A stretch of 64,000 bases of DNA from Candidatus Woesearchaeota archaeon (GTDB taxonomy: Archaea > Nanobdellota > Nanobdellia > Woesearchaeales > GW2011-AR9), in the NCBI GenBank assembly GCA_018676855.1, contig JABHDY010000003.1, forward strand, positions 633,907 through 697,906. The letters run 5' to 3'. Numbering within the stretch: position 1 is the first letter of the stretch; each line of letters opens with the position of its first letter. The position numbers and the translations under genes were made by a program. The notes below the pieces were generated by a model. That model was not told the DNA's origin. It searched no databases and saw nothing but the letters and a program-made list of their open reading frames with translations. Below are positions 9,346 through 17,226 of this stretch, in pieces.

Positions 9346-10802
9346 AACTTTTTGTACACTTTTGCATTTTTATTATACACTAATTCAAAACAATCATCTG
9401 AAAGAAATCTAAATTCTTCCATTTCATATTTCTGCTGTGCACGGCTTGTAAGGATAATGTATTGTATATTATTTTTATCAAGTATATCTAAAACGTGCGT
9501 TTCAAACGAACTTGTAAACACTGAGCTAAGATCTTTAAATTTTTCTTCAATTTCATTCACAAGAGCAAAGTTTGTATCCATCATATTCCTTCTTTTACTA
9601 TAGTATGAAACGATATGTCCCTCTTCAATTAAAGCAAGTATTCCTCCATTACTTTCAGTATTTCTTTCTATCCATATAAACGCTTCAATATCGGTATGCA
9701 TTGGCGTTTCTTGATTTAATGCAGTTGTCACGGCAGGAAATATCATTGTAATACCAATAAGAATAACAACAAATACGAGAAAAACTCTTTTAAGAGATGG
9801 AAATTTTGTTCTTGTTAGATATTCAATTATATCTTTATAGAATAGGGCAAACAAGATTGCTAACGTGACCCCTAAGAAAGATAAAGATAATCGTGAGGGG
9901 ATAAGTCGTAACCATGAAAGTAATGTTGTTGAAATAACAAGACTAATAAGAAAAAACGTTTTTTTATTTTTTGTTTTAAATAATGACGTGTATACAACAA
10001 AAATTCCTGCTAAAAATGGTATGGCACTCACAAGGATAACAGCTTCAGGTATTGACAATAAAGGAAAATATTCTAGTATAATCTGTGGCGGAATATTTTG
10101 CCAGACAAACGAAATTCCTTCTTTCAGTAGAACATTTTTGAAGAAAAGAAATTGTACCCATATGTAAAAGAATATTGATGATAATATTAATTCTGTTTCT
10201 GCACGCCGTATTTTCTTTCCTTCAACAAACGAAAGGAGCGAATAAATCCCAAATCCCGTTATGAGAAGGAATGTTGCAGGATGAAGTATTGATAAAAGCA
10301 AGAACGAAATCATGTATATATACAATGAATTCTTTTTGTCTATATTAAGAAATGAATAAATGGCAACGAACATTAATGGTAAAAAAAGCGTTTCTGGAGA
10401 AAATGTGTTCGTTGTAAATATTATTGGAAGAAGTCCCGCTATTGATGCTGCAAAAAGAGACGCAGTTTCATTCTTACTTATTTTCCGGCTAATGACATAA
10501 ACTAGTATTGTTAATGATGCAAGAAAAATGTTTGGCAATATTTTTGCAACAAGTTCAATGGGAAGAACTGTACTAAAAAGTGCAGCAGTATAATGAAATA
10601 AAGGAAGGAAAAATAGTTGTCGTCCACCGTACGATAATGGATCATTATATTGTGGGAACCCATTTTCTGTAATGTGATTAACTTGTTCAATATGGAAATA
10701 AGAATCGTACGTAAAGTTTGGAACTGTAAATGCAAGGACTAAACGTGTTATCAACGTTATACAAAATATAGCAGTGATTATGTATTTATGTTTCCTTTCC
10801 AT
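9324..10802 (-). CDS. polytopic membrane protein, GT-C / STT3-like (likely paralogue of the neighbour)
   Basis: DSYFHIEQ motif after TM1, many TM helices, soluble C-terminal segment; overlaps the neighbouring gene. Confidence 0.6.
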   Translation of the reverse strand: MERKHKYIITAIFCITLITRLVLAFTVPNFTYDSYFHIEQVNHITENGFPQYNDPLSYGGRQLFFLPLFHYTAALFSTVLPIELVAKILPNIFLASLTILVYVISRKISKNETASLFAASIAGLLPIIFTTNTFSPETLFLPLMFVAIYSFLNIDKKNSLYIYMISFLLLSILHPATFLLITGFGIYSLLSFVEGKKIRRAETELILSSIFFYIWVQFLFFKNVLLKEGISFVWQNIPPQIILEYFPLLSIPEAVILVSAIPFLAGIFVVYTSLFKTKNKKTFFLISLVISTTLLSWLRLIPSRLSLSFLGVTLAILFALFYKDIIEYLTRTKFPSLKRVFLVFVVILIGITMIFPAVTTALNQETPMHTDIEAFIWIERNTESNGGILALIEEGHIVSYYSKRRNMMDTNFALVNEIEEKFKDLSSVFTSSFETHVLDILDKNNIQYIILTSRAQQKYEMEEFRFLSDDCFELVYNKNAKVYKKLCTVTIE

Positions 10803-10879
10803 CTTTTTGTTGATAATATGTTTTGTTTTATAAATTTGTAGGGGAAATGTTTATAATCTTACTATACAAAATTTATGAG

Positions 10880-11554
10880 ATGGGGAAAGTTTCAACGGGT
10901 GTAGAATTCTTGAACACATTTTTACATGGCGGGTATGATAATAATGTTGTGACAACTATTTATGGTCCGTCTGGAACAGGGAAGACCAACATGTGTTTAA
11001 TTGCTGCCGTACGGGTAGCAGAATCTGGCAAAAAAGTTATATTTATTGATAGTGAGGGCGGTATTGCGGTAGAACGGATACGACAATTAACAAACGAGTA
11101 TGAACATGTTCTTAGAAACATTATTTTTTTTAATCCAATGACGTTTGTGGAACAAAAAGAAGTGTTTGAAACGTTACGTGGTATGATTAATGATACTGTT
11201 GGTATGGTTGTTGTTGATTCTATTTCAATGTTGTATAGATTAGAATTAAGTAAAAGTGATGAAGTGTACGAAGTTAACTCTGCATTAGGAAAACAAATAG
11301 CAACATTAGTTGAAATAACTCGTAGACGAAATATTCCCGTTCTTATTACTAACCAAGTCTATTCAGATTTTGACAATCGTGATATGGTGAAGATGGTTGG
11401 CGGTGACCTTTTAAAGTATGGGTCTAAATGTTTGATTGAACTACGAAAATTTCGTACGTGTCATGGTTTAATTCTGAGAAAGCATCGATCTCTTCCAGAA
11501 GGAAATGAAGCAAAATTTGCAATTGTACAGACTGGATTGGAAGAGGTTATCTAA
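10880..11554 (+). CDS. radB: DNA repair and recombination protein RadB
   Basis: Walker A GPSGTGKTN, VVVDSIS, ITNQVYSD; short RecA-core protein without N-terminal HhH. ATG at 10880. Confidence 0.87.
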   Translation: MGKVSTGVEFLNTFLHGGYDNNVVTTIYGPSGTGKTNMCLIAAVRVAESGKKVIFIDSEGGIAVERIRQLTNEYEHVLRNIIFFNPMTFVEQKEVFETLRGMINDTVGMVVVDSISMLYRLELSKSDEVYEVNSALGKQIATLVEITRRRNIPVLITNQVYSDFDNRDMVKMVGGDLLKYGSKCLIELRKFRTCHGLILRKHRSLPEGNEAKFAIVQTGLEEVI

Positions 11555-11691
11555 ATCTCTCGAAACCTTTATAAAACACATTCATAATTAGGGTAGTATA
11601 GCCAACTCGTATCCACTATAGGGTGCGAAATGCTGCATGAGGCAAAAAATACTGCAGATAAGATTAATTCTTATTTGTTGATAATTAAACT

Positions 11692-12309
11692 ATGAGGAAA
11701 ATAATAATGGCAGAACAAGAAAACCTATTAATTGAATCAAATGAGTACCTTAAGTCAGGTATCCATATTGGAACTAAATTTAAAACTAAATACATGGCAA
11801 ATTTCATCTATAAAACACGTCCTGACGGATTAAGTGTTCTTAACCTTAAGAAGATTGATGAACGAATTGCAATAGCTATAAAATTTCTTTCTCAGTACGA
11901 ACCAAAAGACATTTTGGTTCTTTGCCGGAGAGAAAATGGATGGAAAGCTCTTAAAATATTCAATAAGCTTACAGGAATAAACGTTATCATTGGACGATAT
12001 CCACCAGGAATATTAACAAACCCTAACTTGGATACGTTTACAGAACCTAAAGTAATTTTTGTATGTGATCCATGGCCCGACAAGAACGTTGTAGAAGATG
12101 CAAACAAGATTGGTATTCCCGTAATAGCATTATGTGATACAAACAATCAGTCAAACAAACTTGATCTTGTGATTCCATGTAATAACAAGGGAAAAAAGTC
12201 TGTTGGTTTAGTATTCTATCTTATTGCACGTGAGTACATGCGAAATAAAGGAATGCTTAAAGGAAACGAAGAACTTCCTGCTAAGTTAGAAGACTTTATT
12301 GAAGAATAA
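11692..12309 (+). CDS. rps2: 30S ribosomal protein S2
   Basis: YLKSGIHIGTKFKTKYMANFIYKTRPDGLSVLN, GRYPPGILTNP, VIFVCDPWPDKNVVEDANKIGIPVIALCDTNN. Confidence 0.95.
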   Translation: MRKIIMAEQENLLIESNEYLKSGIHIGTKFKTKYMANFIYKTRPDGLSVLNLKKIDERIAIAIKFLSQYEPKDILVLCRRENGWKALKIFNKLTGINVIIGRYPPGILTNPNLDTFTEPKVIFVCDPWPDKNVVEDANKIGIPVIALCDTNNQSNKLDLVIPCNNKGKKSVGLVFYLIAREYMRNKGMLKGNEELPAKLEDFIEE

Positions 12310-12406
12310 ACTTTTATTTTTCTTACTTTTTTTAATTTCTTTAACCTCAAGTACATACCCCTCTTCCACAATCCTTAAAAACTCTTTCTTAGCTCTTTGT
12401 CTTGTA

Positions 12407-13381
12407 ATGAAAAAAGTTGTGGTTCTGGGCGGCGGTACAGGTAATTTTACAGTTCTGAGAGGTCTTAAGAATTATAATCTTGACTTGAGTGCAGTCGTTT
12501 CCATGGCAGACGATGGTGGTAGTACGGGTATCCTTCGTGATGAGTTGGGCGTCCTTCCACCAGGAGATGTACGGCAATGTTTAGTTGCCTTGTCAGGTTC
12601 AGGCAGGTTAATGCGTGGCCTTATGAACTATCGTTTTGAAAATGGATGTCTTGAAGGACACAGTTTTGGCAACATTTTTCTTTCTGCACTTGAAAAAGTT
12701 ACGGGAAGTTTTGAAAAAGCTGTTGATGAAGTTGGAAAAATTCTCTCTATTCAGGGAAAGGTTATCCCCATTACAACAAACCAAGTTCGGTTAAAGATGA
12801 TTCTTAACAATGGCAAAGTTCTTGGTGGTGAGGGAGAAATTTATATGTCGAATGAACTTGAACAGGGTTTTAGAAGTATTTTCCTTGAACCAATTCCTAA
12901 AGTGAATAACCGTGCGATTGACGAAATAATGAACGCTGATCTTGTCGTTCTTGGTCCAGGTGGTATGTACAGTTCATTAATTCCTATATTGCTTGTTGAT
13001 GGTGTGAGTAAAGCACTTCGTGAAACGAAAGCAGAAAAAGTGTTTGTTGTTAATTTAATGAATAAGAAAGGTCAAACGACAGGATTTACTGTTAATGATT
13101 ATCGTAAGGAAATTGTTAGGTTCATTGGAAAAGACATTTTTGATTTCCTTATTGTTAATAATGGTACTCCATCTAAAGAATTGGTTGACATGTACGCAGT
13201 AGAGGGCGGTTTGGTTACAAACGACTTAGAAAGTGATGAAAGAATTGTTGCTGCAGATTTACTTGATAGTACAAAGTCCGATTATAGTAAGACCGACGTT
13301 CTTTCAAAACATCGTGCATTGATTAGACACGATAGTAAAAAGTTAGCTCAAGTTCTTATGGGGATTATCAATGAACTCTAA
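12407..13381 (+). CDS. YvcK/CofD-like family protein (putative gluconeogenesis factor)
   Basis: MKKVVVLGGGTGNFTVLRGLK, SMADDGGSTGILRDELGVLPPGDVRQCLVALS. Start set at ATG 12407. Confidence 0.88.
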   Translation: MKKVVVLGGGTGNFTVLRGLKNYNLDLSAVVSMADDGGSTGILRDELGVLPPGDVRQCLVALSGSGRLMRGLMNYRFENGCLEGHSFGNIFLSALEKVTGSFEKAVDEVGKILSIQGKVIPITTNQVRLKMILNNGKVLGGEGEIYMSNELEQGFRSIFLEPIPKVNNRAIDEIMNADLVVLGPGGMYSSLIPILLVDGVSKALRETKAEKVFVVNLMNKKGQTTGFTVNDYRKEIVRFIGKDIFDFLIVNNGTPSKELVDMYAVEGGLVTNDLESDERIVAADLLDSTKSDYSKTDVLSKHRALIRHDSKKLAQVLMGIINEL

Positions 13382-13859
13382 GTTACTCATTTTTGATTTG
13401 GATGATACATTATTTGTTCGTGATAGATCCATCAAAAAGAATGAGGATTGGGAACATGTTACGTCTGCAGAACCGTCTTCTGGCGTTCTGGATTTTTTAC
13501 ATAATTTTTCTGCAAAGAAGATATTAGTAACAAAAGAAACATATCCCTACTTACAAAATAAAAAAATAGACTTACTAGGCATAAGAGAATTCTTTGACAA
13601 AATATATATTTGTCATAAAAATGAAGAAAAGAAAGAATTGTTTTCTAAAATAATAGCCGAAAATCCAGATCACGAAATTTGGGTTATGGGTGATAGAATT
13701 GATTCAGAAATTAGGTACGGAAATGAATTGGGTTTGATAACCGTTTTGATAAAACAGGGAGAATATAAAAATTTAAAAGCAAAGGACAATTTCGAAATAC
13801 CTCATCATGAAATATTTCATTTTACAGAATTGGAGAATGTATTAGAATGCAAGCAGTAA
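13371..13859 (+). CDS. HAD-superfamily hydrolase
   Basis: LLIFDLDDTLFVRD motif I, VTKE motif II, WVMGDRIDSEIRYGNELGL motif IV. Confidence 0.8.
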   Translation: MNSKLLIFDLDDTLFVRDRSIKKNEDWEHVTSAEPSSGVLDFLHNFSAKKILVTKETYPYLQNKKIDLLGIREFFDKIYICHKNEEKKELFSKIIAENPDHEIWVMGDRIDSEIRYGNELGLITVLIKQGEYKNLKAKDNFEIPHHEIFHFTELENVLECKQ

Positions 13860-14983
13860 TTCTTGCAGCGGGAAAGGGAACTCGAATTTATCCCATGGGA
13901 TTAAAAAAGCCGAAACCTCTTATTGAAGTAGCGAATAAACCTGTTCTTGAACATAACCTTGACCAAATGGTAGGTTTTATTGACGAGGCAATTATTATTG
14001 TTGGGTATAAGAAAGATATGATCATGAACCATTTGGGAGATAATTATCGTGGAATTAAAATGACGTACGTTGTTCAGGAAGAACAGTTAGGGACGGGCCA
14101 CGCAGTTCTTCTTGCAGAGAAACATGTCCATGGTAAATTTTTAGTATTAAACGGCGACGATTTATTTTCAAAGAAAGATATGGTTTCAATATCTCAATGT
14201 AATAATTGTTTGCTTGTACAGTACAAAGATGATCCGTCTGCCTTCGGTTCAGTCGTTATTAAAAACAATTTTGTCCAGGACGTTGTTGAGAAATCAGATA
14301 CGTTCGTTTCACATTATGTTAATACGGGGATGTATTGTTTCATGCCGGACGTTTTTCAGGTTCTTCATACAATTCCATTATCTGCTCGAGGAGAATATGA
14401 ACTGACGGACGCAGTAAAAGAATTAGCAAAACAGGGCAGGATGCACGCAGAAGAAGTTACGGGACATTGGATCCCCGTCGGATATCCATGGCACATTCTT
14501 GAAGCATCAGAAGCATTATTAAACGAAAATGAAGAAATATCTATACGTGGTTCTTTAGGAGAAAATGTTACTATTAGTGGTTCTTTAGATGTTGGTGAAG
14601 GGTCAACAGTGGGAGAGGGTGTTGTTCTCCGGGGTAATATTGTTATTGGAAAAAATTGTTCTATTGGAAAAAATGTTATTGTAACAGGATTTACTGCTCT
14701 TGGTAACAATACTATTGTTGAAGATGGTGCACATTTACATAACGTTATCATAGGTGCTGGTGCAACATTAAAAGAAGAATGTGTTGTTAAAGATTCTGTT
14801 CTTGGTGAGGGTTCTGTTTTGAGTAAGGGTGTTCGCATTGCTAACATTTCCAAAGATGCCACTGTAAAAGTCAAGTCTAATGGAAAAATATACGATTCTG
14901 GAAAAGAAAAGTTGGGCGCGTTTGTTGGAGACGAATGTGTTGTTGACGATGAGTTAGACGGTGGAGATTGTATTGGAGATTAA
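13847..14983 (+). CDS. sugar-1-phosphate nucleotidyltransferase (GlmU-like, left-handed beta-helix C-terminus)
   Basis: MQAVILAAGKGTRIYPMGLKKPKPLIEVANKPVLEH; hexapeptide repeats (VTISGSLDVGEGSTVGEGVVLRG). Confidence 0.87.
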   Translation: MQAVILAAGKGTRIYPMGLKKPKPLIEVANKPVLEHNLDQMVGFIDEAIIIVGYKKDMIMNHLGDNYRGIKMTYVVQEEQLGTGHAVLLAEKHVHGKFLVLNGDDLFSKKDMVSISQCNNCLLVQYKDDPSAFGSVVIKNNFVQDVVEKSDTFVSHYVNTGMYCFMPDVFQVLHTIPLSARGEYELTDAVKELAKQGRMHAEEVTGHWIPVGYPWHILEASEALLNENEEISIRGSLGENVTISGSLDVGEGSTVGEGVVLRGNIVIGKNCSIGKNVIVTGFTALGNNTIVEDGAHLHNVIIGAGATLKEECVVKDSVLGEGSVLSKGVRIANISKDATVKVKSNGKIYDSGKEKLGAFVGDECVVDDELDGGDCIGD

Positions 14984-14985
14984 GA

Positions 14986-16182
14986 ATGTATCAACCTGCA
15001 GAAGATTCTTATTTGTTACAAAAATATGTTGAAAAGCATTCATTTGGCCGTGTTTTAGATATGGGAACTGGTTCTGGTATTCAAGCGTTAACTGCCCAAG
15101 ATACTAAAAACGTGAAAGAAGTTATTGCAGTAGATATTGATAGTGGTGTTGTCAAACAACTACAAAAAAAATTGAGTAAAAAACTATTCAAAAAAATCAC
15201 TGTTATTCAAAGCGATTTGTTTGAAAATGTTGAAGGACAATTTAATATTATTATTTTTAATCCACCATATTTACCACAAGATAAAGGAATAGAAGATAAG
15301 GCATTATATGGTGGAAAGAAAGGGTGGGAGGTATCTGAACGGTTCTTTGTAGATGTGTCAAAGTTTCTCCTTCCAGACGGAAAAATTTTGTTTTTATTCT
15401 CTTCATTAACAAATAAAACGAAAATTGATACTATCATTAAAGAAAATGCGTTTACTGCAAGGTTATTAGAACAGCAAAAAATGCCGATGTTTGAAGAATT
15501 ATATGTGTATGAAATTACAAAAACATCGTTGTTACGTAATCTTGAACGAAAAGGTATTGAAAGAGTACATTATTTTACACAAGGAAAACGTGGTATGATT
15601 CTTACTGGTATGTTTGATAAAAACAAATTTGTCAAAACACACTTTCCTCAAAAAGATATGATAAAAGTTGCTATAAAGACAACGTTAGAAGAAAGTGAAG
15701 CAGAAGGAAGGATTGAAAATGAAATCGCATGGTTAAAAATATTGAACAAAAAAAATATTGGTCCGCATATGTTATTTCATGGGAAAGATTATTTTGTGTA
15801 CGAATTTGTTGACGGAGAATTTATACTGGATTGGATTCAGAAAAACGATAAAGAAACAATACGGAACGTTTTAAAGAATGTTTTTGAACAATGTTTTGTT
15901 CTTGATACATTAGGAATTAATAAAGAAGAAATGCATCATCCGTTAAAACATATTCTTGTTGATAGTACAAACGTTCCAACTCTTATTGATTTTGAACGAT
16001 GTTATAAGACTGATGTTCCTCACAATGTTACGCAGTTTGTTGAGTTTATGAGTAGAATCAAACACGAATTGGATAAAAATGGTTTTACAATTGATGTTGA
16101 AAAACTGAGAAATCTTGCAAAAGAGTATAAGAAAGAAAGAACGAAAGAAAATTTAGATAAAATATTACAGAAAATTCAATAA
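14986..16182 (+). CDS. fusion: HemK/PrmC-like methyltransferase + COG2112-like Ser/Thr kinase
   Basis: N-terminal VLDMGTGSGIQAL…FNPPYLP; C-terminal KVAIKTTLEESEAEGRIENEIAWLKIL…YEFVDGEFI…HHPLKHILVDSTNVPTLIDFERC. Confidence 0.78.
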   Translation: MYQPAEDSYLLQKYVEKHSFGRVLDMGTGSGIQALTAQDTKNVKEVIAVDIDSGVVKQLQKKLSKKLFKKITVIQSDLFENVEGQFNIIIFNPPYLPQDKGIEDKALYGGKKGWEVSERFFVDVSKFLLPDGKILFLFSSLTNKTKIDTIIKENAFTARLLEQQKMPMFEELYVYEITKTSLLRNLERKGIERVHYFTQGKRGMILTGMFDKNKFVKTHFPQKDMIKVAIKTTLEESEAEGRIENEIAWLKILNKKNIGPHMLFHGKDYFVYEFVDGEFILDWIQKNDKETIRNVLKNVFEQCFVLDTLGINKEEMHHPLKHILVDSTNVPTLIDFERCYKTDVPHNVTQFVEFMSRIKHELDKNGFTIDVEKLRNLAKEYKKERTKENLDKILQKIQ

Positions 16183-16820
16183 AACTTTATTTCTAAATTA
16201 TGGTGTATGCCTTGTTTCAATTCTACTGGTCGCCATGTGTCCTGAACAAGCTCAGCACCGAGCCATTCTGCAAGTTCTTTCGGATTTCCAATGGTTGCAG
16301 ATAAACCAATAATTTGTGGTTTAATAAGCGTTTTCAGTAAAGTAAGAATGACCTCTAATGTTGGTCCTCTTCGTGGATCATTTAACAAATGGATCTCGTC
16401 AACAATAACAGTTTTTACGTCAGCTAACCAGGGAACATGGTGTCGTAACAATGAATCAAGTTTTTCTGTGGTAAGAATCAAGACATCATATTTTGATAAA
16501 TAACCTGACTCGGAATCAATGTCTCCCGTTGCCATTATAACAGAATAATCTGTTCCTTCAAACAATGCTTTGTATTCTTTATATTTCTCGTTTGCAAGTG
16601 CTTTGAGCGGAACAAGGTAAATAGCTTTTCCTTTCGGAAGTGTGTTTACTATTGCCATTGTTGCAACAAGCGTTTTTCCTGATGCTGTTGGTGCACTTAC
16701 AAGAAGAGTTTTTGTGTCAAGTAATCCTGCCTGAACAGACTTTTCTTGTATTGGCGTAAGAGAGGGATACGCATATTTACTCGTAAAATAGTCTGGAAGT
16801 TGAATGTCTTGAATTTTCAT
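16176..16820 (-). CDS. N-terminal (RecA1) half of a Hel308/Ski2-like SF2 helicase; truncated or remnant
   Basis: PTASGKT, PLKALANEKY, TTEKLDSLLR, DEIHLL, LSATIGNPKELAEWL present; stop just after WRPVELKQGI, no motifs IV-VI downstream. Confidence 0.75.
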   Translation of the reverse strand: MKIQDIQLPDYFTSKYAYPSLTPIQEKSVQAGLLDTKTLLVSAPTASGKTLVATMAIVNTLPKGKAIYLVPLKALANEKYKEYKALFEGTDYSVIMATGDIDSESGYLSKYDVLILTTEKLDSLLRHHVPWLADVKTVIVDEIHLLNDPRRGPTLEVILTLLKTLIKPQIIGLSATIGNPKELAEWLGAELVQDTWRPVELKQGIHHNLEIKFY

Positions 16821-16903
16821 TATATCAGCAAATAAAGGCCAAATTTATATTATTTTGCATTATATAGAACAAATATGTCGTGGATAAATACTTTGAAGCA
16901 CGT

Positions 16904-16922
16904 TATAGAACTATGTTCTATA
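16904..16922. repeat. perfect inverted repeat TATAGAAC-TAT-GTTCTATA
   Basis: Seen directly; an extra half-site TATAGAAC lies at 16863-16870. Confidence 0.7.
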
Positions 16923-17226
16923 TTTAGTCTTTTATCATTTCTGAATGATGAACAGCTAAAACTACAAAATTTTTAAGCATCACCTCTTTAGACACAAAAA
17001 TCCATTTTCGTAGTCGTTATTTTTTCGAAAGACTTATAAATTGATTTTTGGTATTCTGAGATAACACATTCGGTTATACGTCGGTTGTACCGTCGTAGAA
17101 ATTGGATAGGGGTTTGTCTCTAAAATCGAAAAGAGGTGTCTCTTGTTGAGGTGCTGTTCGTAATTTTTGTGAGGCAAGCTCAAAAAACAAAAAAAAAGAT
17201 ATTTAAACACGGAGGTTGTGTTAAAA

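Noticed and set aside
11592-11665. tRNA or split-tRNA half upstream of rps2
   Set aside because: No T-loop (TTCRANT), no acceptor pairing and no recognisable anticodon arm; kept only as a possible structured leader.
14365-14874. 169-aa minus-strand ORF
   Set aside because: Antisense to the well-supported nucleotidyltransferase; composition typical of a shadow frame.
16938-16955. CTGA-TGATGA (box D'/C'-like) in the gap before the S-layer-like gene
   Set aside because: No upstream C box or downstream D box at suitable spacing; not a credible C/D sRNA.
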